Positions 23,717-31,561 of a DNA stretch of 32,897 bases are shown here, one piece after another. Source of the DNA: Facilibium subflavum (GTDB lineage Bacteria; Pseudomonadota; Gammaproteobacteria; Francisellales; Francisellaceae). The stretch is taken from positions 1 to 32,897 of the forward strand of contig NZ_QLIT01000143.1 of the NCBI RefSeq assembly GCF_003574485.1, given 5' to 3'. Made by a program: the position numbers and the translations under genes. The notes under the pieces are model-generated. The model did no database searches and was not told the DNA's origin. It saw only the letters and a list, made by a program, of their open reading frames with translations. Within the stretch, counting starts at the first letter, position 1; each line of letters starts with the position of its first letter.

Positions 23717-23806
23717 TTGTTTTATATGGAATATAAGTTTTCATTGTTATTTTTAGGGTGATAAAAACATTGCGAGTGACTTGATATGCGCTTTAAATAA
23801 TTTTTA

Positions 23807-23815
23807 TGTTATGAT
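23807..23815 (+). promoter_or_regulatory. Extended -10 promoter of the ubiG operon
   Basis: TGTTATGAT, an extended -10 box with start expected near 23822, upstream of ubiG. No good -35 at the ideal spacing. Confidence 0.45.
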
Positions 23816-23846
23816 GTAACAAGGTATATAAATAGTGGTTGTTTGC

Positions 23847-24545
23847 ATGAACGTTGATCAAAGTGAAATCAGTAAATTCAGTGCCTTAGCACACCAGTGG
23901 TGGTGCGAGGATGGTGAATTTAAGACTTTACATCAAGTGAACCCTTTGCGTGTTCAGTTTGTTGAGGAATGTGCAGATGGGCTTGCGGGTAAAAATATCC
24001 TCGATGTTGGCTGTGGAGGTGGTATTCTCGCTGAAAGCATGGCCCGAAAAAATGCAAAGGTTACCGGCATTGACCTTGCTGAGGCATCACTTAAAGTTGC
24101 AAGGCTTCATTTACTTGAGTCTGAACTTGAGGTTGACTATCAATGCATTGCAGTTGAAGATATGGCTGAGAAAAGTCCTTTTTCTTTTGATGTGGTAACA
24201 TGTATGGAAATGCTTGAGCATGTGCCTGATCCTGTTAGTGTTATCCAAGCATGTGCAGCTTTGGCAAAAGAAGATAGCTGGGTATTTTTTTCCACATTAA
24301 ACCGTAATATTAAATCCTATTTATTATCTATTGTCGCCGCTGAGCATGTCTTTAAAATGATTCCAAAAGGCACGCATCGTTATGATAAATTTATTAAACC
24401 ATCCGAGTTAATTGACGCAGCTGGCAAATTTGGCCTTACCCCGGTTAAAATTAAAGGCATCCACTATAATCCATTAACACAGAAATTTTCAATGGGCGGC
24501 AATGCCGATGTCAACTATATCGTTGCCTTTAAAAAACAAGCCTGA
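23847..24545 (+). CDS. ubiG: Ubiquinone biosynthesis O-methyltransferase UbiG
   Basis: Performs both O-methylations in ubiquinone synthesis, at the membrane surface. 232 residues. SAM-binding motif I is LDVGCGGGILAESMA, the acidic post-I residue is in VTGIDLAE, motif II is FDVVTCMEMLEHVPDP, and STLNRNIKSYLLSIVAAEHV followed by MIPKGTHRYDKFIKPSEL is the UbiG-specific insertion. The N-terminal EISKFSALAHQWW matches E. coli EIAKFEAVASRWW. A longer GTG start at 23835 is better spaced from AAGG (23820-23823), so the start is uncertain by four codons. The gph-like gene begins inside its 3' end. Confidence 0.93.
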   Translation: MNVDQSEISKFSALAHQWWCEDGEFKTLHQVNPLRVQFVEECADGLAGKNILDVGCGGGILAESMARKNAKVTGIDLAEASLKVARLHLLESELEVDYQCIAVEDMAEKSPFSFDVVTCMEMLEHVPDPVSVIQACAALAKEDSWVFFSTLNRNIKSYLLSIVAAEHVFKMIPKGTHRYDKFIKPSELIDAAGKFGLTPVKIKGIHYNPLTQKFSMGGNADVNYIVAFKKQA

Positions 24546-25212
24546 GCTTGTTCTATTTGATCTGGATGGCACACTTTTAGATTCATCAAAAGGTGTTTTT
24601 GCCTGCATTGAATATGCATTTGCACAATCTGGCATTAAGGTTGATTTTAATCATGAAGACTTACGTTCATATGTTGGCAATGGTGTGGCTTTTTTACTGC
24701 AAAAGATAAATAATCAACTCACTGCAACGCAGTTGCAAGCGCTTAAGTCATTAGCTTTTACATATTACCAAACATATGCATATTCACTAACGTTTGCCTT
24801 TGACGGGGTAGCGTGTTTATTAACAACACTCAAGGAGTATAAGATTGATTGGGCGGTGGTAACCAATAAAACACGAACCTTAACAGAAGCCGTTTTGCAG
24901 AAGCTTCCTTGCCATGAGCAAATGAAAGCATTAATATGTGCCGATGATTTAACCTATAAAAAGCCCCACCCGCAACCATTATTGCAAGTGATAAAAGACT
25001 GTGATGCAAAGGTGGAAAAGACATTGTTCGTCGGGGATGGGTTAAATGACATGAAAGCTGCTAAATATGCCGGTTGCCAGGCTGTTTTAGCCACTTATGG
25101 GTATGTTGATGATAAGGCTTTGGCATACCCAGGTATTATAAAAATAAATGATTTGGAGCAACTAAAAACGTGGATTACTTATTTGAGTGTGCCGCACAAC
25201 AACTGCCAGTAA
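24502..25212 (+). CDS. gph: HAD-family phosphoglycolate phosphatase-like protein
   Basis: 236 residues. HAD motifs are all present: FDLDGTLLDS with nucleophile Asp20 and Asp22 (motif I), VVTNK (motif II, Thr), KKPHPQP (motif III, Lys) and GDGLNDM (motif IV). A helical cap lies between motifs I and II, as in Gph enzymes that remove 2-phosphoglycolate. A similar HAD phosphatase follows ubiG in many proteobacteria (named Gph or MupP); MupP acts in peptidoglycan recycling, so the true substrate is open. The start is ATG 24502 or 24508, both inside ubiG, a 38-44 base overlap. The stop lies 43 bases inside the next gene. Confidence 0.88.
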   Translation: MPMSTISLPLKNKPELVLFDLDGTLLDSSKGVFACIEYAFAQSGIKVDFNHEDLRSYVGNGVAFLLQKINNQLTATQLQALKSLAFTYYQTYAYSLTFAFDGVACLLTTLKEYKIDWAVVTNKTRTLTEAVLQKLPCHEQMKALICADDLTYKKPHPQPLLQVIKDCDAKVEKTLFVGDGLNDMKAAKYAGCQAVLATYGYVDDKALAYPGIIKINDLEQLKTWITYLSVPHNNCQ

Positions 25213-25931
25213 CAGGAAGCCTATACTATTACGCCTATCGGCGATTATCAAAAGATAAAATGATTGCACTATATGCGCTTGATCAGTTGAAGTATCAGTG
25301 GGTTAAGGCAGGCGAGCTTTATCATGAACCTTATCCAGCCTTGGAAAAATTGAAATGGTGGCAGCAGGAACTTGGTCGCTTAAAAGACGATAAGCCAACG
25401 GTACCGCTGGCACAGATAATTGCCAATAGTGCTAACACGGCGTATGCTTTTCAAAAGCTAAGCGATGACTTAGAACGTGTGATAGAAACGTTAGCTCAGG
25501 GACGAGAACATGAGCTTTTAGCACACTTCTCCCAGAATTTTTTGGGTATTGCCCTCATTAAGGCGGAGATTTTGGGTTGTAAACATGCTAAGGTGATAGA
25601 GGATTTACATATGTTTGATGAGATTACAAGACATATTTTACTGGCTGGAAAGCATTACTCACGAGGTATTTATCTGGATAAAAGCCTTACGCCTGAAACG
25701 GCCAACACAAAGTTTTCTCATATGGCAAATACATGGTTGGATAAAGCTGAAAGTTATCGAAATAAGGCATTAGCATCTAAGGATCTTCCACGCCCATTAA
25801 AACACTTTAGCAATATGCAGGCACTTGCCTGTCGTCAGTTTATTAAAAAAGTGGATAATCCCTTTAGACAAAGCATTCATTTATCACCCTTTCGTTTGTT
25901 ATTTGCTGTAACTTTTCCATTTAAACGTTGA
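25170..25931 (+). CDS. Squalene/phytoene synthase-like protein (NDUFAF6-like)
   Basis: 253 residues from GTG 25170, with GGAG 11 bases upstream, overlapping the phosphatase gene in another frame by 43 bases. The all-helical layout, the early segment YYYAYRRLSKDKMIALYALDQL, KLKWWQQEL and the C-terminal SPFRLLFAVTFPF recall the trans-isoprenyl diphosphate synthase fold of squalene/phytoene synthases. However, the two Asp-rich (DxxxD) metal-binding motifs of true synthases are not evident, so it is probably catalytically dead or altered, like the mitochondrial complex I assembly factor NDUFAF6. Its place after ubiG suggests a role in quinone or respiratory-chain assembly. This is inference from fold resemblance and position. 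Confidence 0.6.
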   Translation: MDYLFECAAQQLPVTGSLYYYAYRRLSKDKMIALYALDQLKYQWVKAGELYHEPYPALEKLKWWQQELGRLKDDKPTVPLAQIIANSANTAYAFQKLSDDLERVIETLAQGREHELLAHFSQNFLGIALIKAEILGCKHAKVIEDLHMFDEITRHILLAGKHYSRGIYLDKSLTPETANTKFSHMANTWLDKAESYRNKALASKDLPRPLKHFSNMQALACRQFIKKVDNPFRQSIHLSPFRLLFAVTFPFKR

Positions 25932-25955
25932 GTTGTATATTATTTTGCATACAAT
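25928..25955 (+). promoter_or_regulatory. Promoter of the 25991 secreted protein gene
   Basis: TTGAGT (25928-25933) and TACAAT (25950-25955), 16-base spacer, 36 bases before the ATG at 25991. It starts inside the stop region of the preceding gene. Confidence 0.5.
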
Positions 25956-25990
25956 AGGGTAAGGGTGTTTTTTTGGCTACTGAAGAAGAA

Positions 25991-26941
25991 ATGAAAAGTG
26001 TGTTTGTTATATTTGTCAGCGTTTTGTTTTGTATATTGGGTTATGCAAATGCAGATCAAGCCTCTGCAGTAAAGGTGCAAACGGAAGATAAAACACAGCA
26101 ACAATTAAACCAGTTAAAGCAAATTAATCAAGAGATTGCTGAATTGAGCGCTTCTTTAAGCCAGCTAGAGAAGGAAAATAAAAAAAAACCTTTAGCTAAA
26201 AAGCAAAGTGCTCAAGCACTATTATCTCCCATGGACCTCCAGGCGATGAACAGTCCAATTTTTTTGCCAGGTGGTGCTCCTGTTCCACTGGATATAAATC
26301 GTAATACAAACACACGCCAACAATCCAGTCAGGACAATAAAGATAACCCTTATAAAAATAAGGATCAATCAGACAGTGACAAGTCACCTGATGATCAAAG
26401 TACAAACAGCACATCAAGCGATACCCTAAATAATAACTATGGTACAGGTGGTGGCTATTATCCTTATAACACTTCTTCATCTTTTAAAGCAACATTTACG
26501 CCACAAAACAGTTACAGCTATGTTATTGCAAATACAGACAACACGGCGATCAACCCATTTGCCGGTGTTGCGAGTAACAATATTACGATTAAATTAAGTG
26601 GAAATAGCACGACTTACACGCAAATTCAGTTCTGTGATTCTAGTTATGCAACCTGCAACGATAAACAGGATTTAAGTAGCAATAGCATCACAATCAGCAC
26701 TCCCACAACAGCAATTAGTAGTACGGTTGGTGGATATGTATCTAAATCACTGACAGTAAATAGTACGACGGATACTTATTATGTGGGTACGGTTTATGCA
26801 AAGCTTTATACATCTTCAAGTGATACAAGCCCAACCAATGTACAGTTTTCGTTTCCAGTTGTTAACTGTAGTCAAAGCGATAGTGATTTAAGTTGTTCAT
26901 TAACAGACTCGACCAGTACGACAATCAATACGGTGAGTTAA
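25991..26941 (+). CDS. Secreted protein with coiled coil and Ser/Thr/Asn-rich domain
   Basis: 316 residues. Signal peptide MKSVFVIFVSVLFCILGYANA (cleavage near 21-22), then a Gln/Lys/Glu-rich segment (about 35-70, QLNQLKQINQEIAELSASL) predicted as a coiled coil. Next comes a disordered Asn/Asp/Ser/Gln-rich linker (about 90-160), and then a Ser/Thr-rich beta-prone domain with four cysteines (FCDSSYATC and NCSQSDSDLSC) that may form two disulfides. The frame is open upstream to a TTG at 25973, but ATG 25991 gives a proper signal peptide. The coiled coil plus linker resembles envelope anchoring or oligomerisation modules. No family recognised. Confidence 0.82.
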   Translation: MKSVFVIFVSVLFCILGYANADQASAVKVQTEDKTQQQLNQLKQINQEIAELSASLSQLEKENKKKPLAKKQSAQALLSPMDLQAMNSPIFLPGGAPVPLDINRNTNTRQQSSQDNKDNPYKNKDQSDSDKSPDDQSTNSTSSDTLNNNYGTGGGYYPYNTSSSFKATFTPQNSYSYVIANTDNTAINPFAGVASNNITIKLSGNSTTYTQIQFCDSSYATCNDKQDLSSNSITISTPTTAISSTVGGYVSKSLTVNSTTDTYYVGTVYAKLYTSSSDTSPTNVQFSFPVVNCSQSDSDLSCSLTDSTSTTINTVS

Positions 26942-26948
26942 GCATTTT

Positions 26949-26976
26949 TGAGGTTAATTTAATATTGAACCTCAAG
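26949..26976 (+). terminator. Probable terminator after the secreted protein gene
   Basis: Perfect 8-bp stem TTGAGGTT/AACCTCAA with a 12-base AT loop, 7 bases after the stop, followed by a T-rich stretch (GTAAATTTTCTTTG). The T run is not immediate, so strength is uncertain. Confidence 0.5.
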
Positions 26977-27019
26977 TAAATTTTCTTTGTAATCTGCCTA
27001 TTTTTATTTGAAACCATCT

Positions 27020-27047
27020 TTGGTTTTGCCACAGGCTCCGTTACACT
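27020..27047 (+). promoter_or_regulatory. Candidate promoter of the usp gene
   Basis: TTGGTT (27020-27025) and TACACT (27042-27047) with a 16-base spacer, 47 bases upstream of the ATG at 27094. Confidence 0.4.
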
Positions 27048-27093
27048 AGGATGAGTTAGTATAACGTTTAAGATGTCTAGTAGGAGATAATGT

Positions 27094-27528
27094 ATGTTTA
27101 ATTATAAAAAAGTGCTTTATGCGGTTGATGTAAATGATGAGGGTTTACAAAGGCGCCTTGCTAATATTGTGGAGCATACGAAGAAAAAACAAGCCACACT
27201 TTATATTGTGACAGTACATAAAACAATTTTTGACTACGGTTATGCTGCTGGTATTAGCGAGCAGACACCAAATGAAATGGTGAAAAAAAAGGTCAAAGAA
27301 AAGTTCCAGGAATTAACCAAATCTTATGAGCATGAACCGCATGTAAAAATTGAGCTTATTGAAGCAGATGGGATTGCTGAAGGGATTATTGAGTATGTCG
27401 AAAATGAAAGTGTTGAACAGCTTATTATCAATGGACATCACCATGGCTTATTAGGCAGAATGGGTTCTGTGGCAACAAAACTTGTCAATAATGCGCCTTG
27501 TGATGTCGTCGTATTAAAGCATGTTTGA
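27094..27528 (+). CDS. Universal stress protein, UspA family
   Basis: 144 residues, one Usp domain. The N-terminal strand YKKVLYAVDVND carries the Asp that binds adenine nucleotide in the ATP-binding subclass. The C-terminal segment LIINGHHHGLLGRMGSVATKLV resembles the nucleotide-binding G-x2-G-x9-G-S/T pattern, with His in place of some usual residues, followed by the family strand CDVVVLK. ATP binding is likely but not certain. Usp proteins act in stress survival and respiratory adaptation. AGGAG lies 8 bases before the ATG. The last 8 bases overlap the next gene (ATGTTTGA), so the two are coupled. Confidence 0.92.
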   Translation: MFNYKKVLYAVDVNDEGLQRRLANIVEHTKKKQATLYIVTVHKTIFDYGYAAGISEQTPNEMVKKKVKEKFQELTKSYEHEPHVKIELIEADGIAEGIIEYVENESVEQLIINGHHHGLLGRMGSVATKLVNNAPCDVVVLKHV

Positions 27529-30169
27529 TGCATATAATTCACTTTTATCAAAGATAGACAAACACACGCTTATTGTTGCAGCCACAAATCGACTTGCTGA
27601 GCATTTGCAAACACAATGGATGTGTTATCATAAAAAGGCGACAAAGCAAACAGTCGCGTTTGGCTTTCGGTGTGTAAGTTTGCAGCATTGGCAGCATCAA
27701 TTATGGCAAAGCGCACTGTTATTACAACCAACGCTTAGTCATGTTATTTCAGATCAAGAATGTTGTTTGTTAATCGAGCAGATTCTGGCACAAACGAATT
27801 CTCAATTGCCTGCAAACTCGGCCAAAGCCAAAGAAGTGCTCGGTGCATGGCAGTTATTGCAACAATGGCAATTAAATTTAGAGTCGTTAGCTGAGTATTT
27901 AAGTAATAAAAACACTGCAGTATTTATTGAGGTGGCAAGACGATTTCAGGCGATTTGTGCGCAACAAAAACTAATCGATAAAAGTCAAATACAGGGGGTT
28001 TTGCTTGAACATGAATTACTCGTCCCAGTTTTGCAACATCAAGGGATCCACCGAATTTTCTTTGTAGGCTTTGATACCTTCACACCTGTATTAGCGTATT
28101 CAATACAACAGCTTAAACTTAAGGAAATAGATGTTCAGCAATGGCGGCTACCAAATATCAATATAAAGACTGATGTTGTTGAGTATCCAGATGATAATGA
28201 TGAAATAATGGCTGTTGCGCAAAACGTAGCTGTATTATCTGATCAATACCCCAAAGCCAAAATTGGGGTGGTTGTGCCTGATTTGCAAGCACAGTTTTTA
28301 TCACTACAGCAAGCGTTTGATCTTGCACTGTTACCCAACATTCACCAACAAACCCCCTTACTTGATAATGCAAGTCGACCTTATACGATATCAGGGGGGC
28401 TTTTATTGAGTACCATCCCTGTGGTTGCGCAGCTTATGATGTGGCTGTCAATTACACAGGTAAAAGATTATTCACAGTTGATGTTAGCCCTTCAAAGTAG
28501 TTATATTACGGGCGGGCAGGAATATCAATTACAAAGACAGCAATTAGATTTGATGCTAAAAGCCGATTGTTACCGGCAGTACACATTGGCTCAGTTAGCG
28601 CATAATAGCTTATTTATTCAACATAGTGACCCTTTATTAAAAAGACTGGTACATGATGCTAAAGCAGCAAATCTTGCGCTAAATAAACATTATAGTGCCA
28701 AAGCAATTGTTGATGGCATTCTTCAGTATATACGGGTTGTTGGCTGGCCAGGCGATTTTGATTTAAGCAGTTTAGAATATCAGGCAGTAACACAGTTTTA
28801 TCAAGTGCTTAATCAGCTGCTGGTTTTTGAGCGTTTAGGCATAGTGCAAAATGGATATACCTGGCTTTCTGAGCTTAATCAGCTGTTACTTCAAGCAACT
28901 TTCCAGCCACAAAGTAACCCAAATGCCAATATTCATATTCTGGGTTTATTGGAATCTGCTGAGATTGCGTTTGATTATTTATTTGTGTTACGAATGAATG
29001 ATACGATTTGGCCAGATAGACCAAAACCGCATACACTTTTGCCATATGCGTTCCAAAAGCAATATCATATGCCACATTGTAGTGCTGATAAAGAGCTTGC
29101 TTTTGCAAAAGCGGTGATGGCTCGGTTATTTCACCAGGCAACGCATATAAACATAAGCTTTGCCATGGCAAATTCTGATCAATTACAAATGCCATCGCCA
29201 TTGATACGGAAATTTAGTGCCAAAAAACAATCTTCGGTATCGATAATGCCAGATTTAGCCGTCAACCAGGTTGAGGTTAAAAATAAACTTTCCTTAGTGG
29301 ATGATGTGGAAAAAAGTCAGATTAAAGGGGGTGTTCAACTGTTTAAAAACATGGCTGAATGTCCTTATCGTGCGGCTTTAATACACAGACTTTTTATTGG
29401 TGAAAAACCCTGTAATAAAAGACCGTTAAATGCACTTGATAGAGGCGTTGTAATTCATTTTGTCTTAGAATATCTATGGCGAGAATTAAAAGATATTCAC
29501 AATCTAAAAGCACTGTCTTCCAGCCAGCAAAAATCAAAAATTCGTCATTATATTGATATAGCACTAAAAGCAAATCCGGCTTATCTTATGCACATGCCAG
29601 TTTTTTTACAAACATTAGAGCGGCAACGTTTACTGGCTTTGATCAACAGGTGGCTTGAGTATGAAAAGACAAGACAGCAAAATTTTCATATAGAAGCCTT
29701 GGAAAAAGCGATCAGTATTACTTTATCAGGTGTTAAACTATCGTTTCGTGTTGATCGGATTGATCGACTTGATTCAGGCCATATTGTGATTATTGATTAT
29801 AAGACAGCTAAATCATTTAACAAAAAACAGCTTGTTGACTTTCCTGTTAAAGAACCACAGTTGCCACTTTATGCAACCTATGAAGGCGCTGATGCAATTG
29901 CAATTGCACTGGTTCATGGTAATAATATGACCTTTGAGGCAGTCTCTAGCATCGAAAATTGGATCAGTACATCAAGCCCACGTGTTTATTCACAAAAAAA
30001 CCCAATGCTGCCACAACACTATGATGCACTAAAAAAAGCGTGGCAAACTAACTTCAATGAACAGCTTAATGCCTTTATTGAAGGCGATGTGAAGTTAAAG
30101 CCTTCAGTGCAGCATTGCCAGTATTGCCAGTTTGCACGTATCTGTCGCCATAGTGCCAGTTCGACCTAA
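27521..30169 (+). CDS. AddB-like PD-(D/E)XK nuclease, probable DNA repair protein
   Basis: 882 residues. The N-terminal 600 residues resemble the inactive-helicase architecture of AddB, without a Walker A motif. The C-terminal PD-(D/E)XK nuclease of the RecB/AddB/Cas4 type is clear: GVVIHFVLEYLW (upstream helix His), VDRIDRLDSGHIVIIDYKT (Asp ... DYK catalytic core, about residues 742-761) and QLPLYA (helix Q-x3-Y). Four cysteines in the AddB/Cas4 pattern (one in ECPYRAA near 613 and three in HCQYCQFARICRH near 865-877) predict a 4Fe-4S cluster. It matches the 'probable DNA repair protein' family seen without a partner in some proteobacteria. No addA helicase gene is adjacent. Upstream usp overlaps by 8 bases. 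Confidence 0.85.
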   Translation: MFDAYNSLLSKIDKHTLIVAATNRLAEHLQTQWMCYHKKATKQTVAFGFRCVSLQHWQHQLWQSALLLQPTLSHVISDQECCLLIEQILAQTNSQLPANSAKAKEVLGAWQLLQQWQLNLESLAEYLSNKNTAVFIEVARRFQAICAQQKLIDKSQIQGVLLEHELLVPVLQHQGIHRIFFVGFDTFTPVLAYSIQQLKLKEIDVQQWRLPNINIKTDVVEYPDDNDEIMAVAQNVAVLSDQYPKAKIGVVVPDLQAQFLSLQQAFDLALLPNIHQQTPLLDNASRPYTISGGLLLSTIPVVAQLMMWLSITQVKDYSQLMLALQSSYITGGQEYQLQRQQLDLMLKADCYRQYTLAQLAHNSLFIQHSDPLLKRLVHDAKAANLALNKHYSAKAIVDGILQYIRVVGWPGDFDLSSLEYQAVTQFYQVLNQLLVFERLGIVQNGYTWLSELNQLLLQATFQPQSNPNANIHILGLLESAEIAFDYLFVLRMNDTIWPDRPKPHTLLPYAFQKQYHMPHCSADKELAFAKAVMARLFHQATHINISFAMANSDQLQMPSPLIRKFSAKKQSSVSIMPDLAVNQVEVKNKLSLVDDVEKSQIKGGVQLFKNMAECPYRAALIHRLFIGEKPCNKRPLNALDRGVVIHFVLEYLWRELKDIHNLKALSSSQQKSKIRHYIDIALKANPAYLMHMPVFLQTLERQRLLALINRWLEYEKTRQQNFHIEALEKAISITLSGVKLSFRVDRIDRLDSGHIVIIDYKTAKSFNKKQLVDFPVKEPQLPLYATYEGADAIAIALVHGNNMTFEAVSSIENWISTSSPRVYSQKNPMLPQHYDALKKAWQTNFNEQLNAFIEGDVKLKPSVQHCQYCQFARICRHSASST

Positions 30170-30265
30170 GAATAGCTTTTTATTATAATTCCCACTGGTA
30201 GAAACTTTTGCTTTTAAGACAAATACGTTAACATAGAATAGCGTTTGTCAGTTTAGGTTGAAGTT

Positions 30266-30766
30266 GTGCAAAAACAAAAAAGAAAGCCATTACAGTGGCT
30301 TGTACTCGTATTGCTTATTTTTATTTTTATCGGAATCATGCTTGAAAACATGCGTGCAGAAGATGATAGTTTCATTCGTGTGAATACTTATCAAGCGCTT
30401 ATCCGGCGTGATGCAAATACTCTGCTTAACCAGGTGCGACAGATTAAAACACCGAAAGTGGCATATCAAGAGGCTTATTTAAGCTTTACACATGAAGCAT
30501 TTAAAGAAAGTTACCTTCAAATATTGCCATATGCATTAAGTGGCAATATCGATGCAACTTTAATTATGGGATTTTTGAATGAATTTGGCCAGGATGTACC
30601 AAAAGACTTTAAGCGCGCTGCTATTTGGTATTATATTGGCATCAGACAAAATCACTATAATCGAAGAGCTTTAATGCGTGGTTTGCATGCTTATAATACA
30701 GGACAGTATCAAATGGCTGCAGAATGGTTTCGCTTGGCAAGCCAGCTTAATGTTGATCGTGCGTGA
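30266..30766 (+). CDS. Membrane-anchored Sel1/TPR-like repeat protein
   Basis: 166 residues from GTG 30266. A basic N-terminus (MQKQKRKP) and one hydrophobic helix (about 9-27) predict an inner-membrane anchor or uncleaved signal, placing the rest in the periplasm. The C-terminal half shows Sel1/TPR-like helical pairs (FKRAAIWYYIGIRQNHYNRR, YQMAAEWFRLASQLN). Such proteins usually bind partners. The function is unknown. Its stop overlaps an upstream GTG of the ung frame, so ung is probably translated from the same message. Confidence 0.75.
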   Translation: MQKQKRKPLQWLVLVLLIFIFIGIMLENMRAEDDSFIRVNTYQALIRRDANTLLNQVRQIKTPKVAYQEAYLSFTHEAFKESYLQILPYALSGNIDATLIMGFLNEFGQDVPKDFKRAAIWYYIGIRQNHYNRRALMRGLHAYNTGQYQMAAEWFRLASQLNVDRA

Positions 30767-30777
30767 AGGAGGGTAAA

Positions 30778-31455
30778 ATGGAACAAAACTGGCAAAGCTT
30801 GTTGGCAGAAGAAAAATCAAAAACTTACTTTCAACATATATTAAGCACGGTTGAGGATCAAAGAAGGCAAGGATATGTTATTTTCCCCAAAAAAGAGGAC
30901 ACTTTTAATGCCTTTAAGTATTGCCCATTAGAAGGTTTAAAGGTCGTTATTTTAGGTCAGGATCCTTACCATAACTTAAACCAGGCGCATGGCTTGGCTT
31001 TTTCGGTACAAAAGGGGATTGCCATTCCACCATCATTAATCAATATTTATAAGGAATTACAACAGGATCTAGGTTTGCCTATTCCACCGCATGGTTGTTT
31101 GACCAGCTGGGCAAGGCAAGGGGTGTTTTTGCTTAATACGGTGTTAACAGTACAGGCACATAAGGCACACTCACATACCGGTATTGGCTGGGAAAAATTT
31201 ACAGATACTGTGATTGAGAAAATTTCACAGCAAAAATCACATATCGTCTTTATGCTTTGGGGTGCACATGCACAAAAAAAAGTGTCATTAATCGATCAAA
31301 ATAAACATCTGATTTTAAAAGCACCACATCCATCACCACTATCTGCACATCGCGGCTTTCTAGGCTGTAAGCATTTTTCTCAAGCAAATGCATTTTTAAA
31401 AAATAACGGGTTAAGCGAGATTAACTGGTCTTTAGAAGAAGCCACGGTCGCGTGA
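30778..31455 (+). CDS. ung: Uracil-DNA glycosylase, family 1
   Basis: Removes uracil from DNA in base excision repair. 225 residues, the usual size. The catalytic water-activating motif GQDPYH has Asp62. FLLNTVLTV is the uracil-binding segment, and HPSPLSAHRGFLG has His184 with the minor-groove intercalation loop. The start is ATG 30778, because AAGGAGGG is 5-6 bases upstream. A GTG five codons earlier (30763) would overlap the preceding stop but lacks a Shine-Dalgarno at proper distance. Confidence 0.97.
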   Translation: MEQNWQSLLAEEKSKTYFQHILSTVEDQRRQGYVIFPKKEDTFNAFKYCPLEGLKVVILGQDPYHNLNQAHGLAFSVQKGIAIPPSLINIYKELQQDLGLPIPPHGCLTSWARQGVFLLNTVLTVQAHKAHSHTGIGWEKFTDTVIEKISQQKSHIVFMLWGAHAQKKVSLIDQNKHLILKAPHPSPLSAHRGFLGCKHFSQANAFLKNNGLSEINWSLEEATVA

Positions 31456-31469
31456 AAGCTCATTTCGTC

Positions 31470-31497
31470 CATACTTTGCTTTTTGTATGATTTTATC
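31470..31497 (+). terminator. Weak hairpin after ung
   Basis: CATAC (31470-31474) pairs with GTATG (31485-31489), followed by ATTTTATC, 15 bases after the ung stop. A five-base-pair AT-rich stem makes this only a possible terminator. Confidence 0.25.
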
Positions 31498-31561
31498 AAG
31501 CTCCCCTGTGTGATGTTAGCTATAATAAAATCAATCATTACCTTGCTGTATTTGCGTAAAA

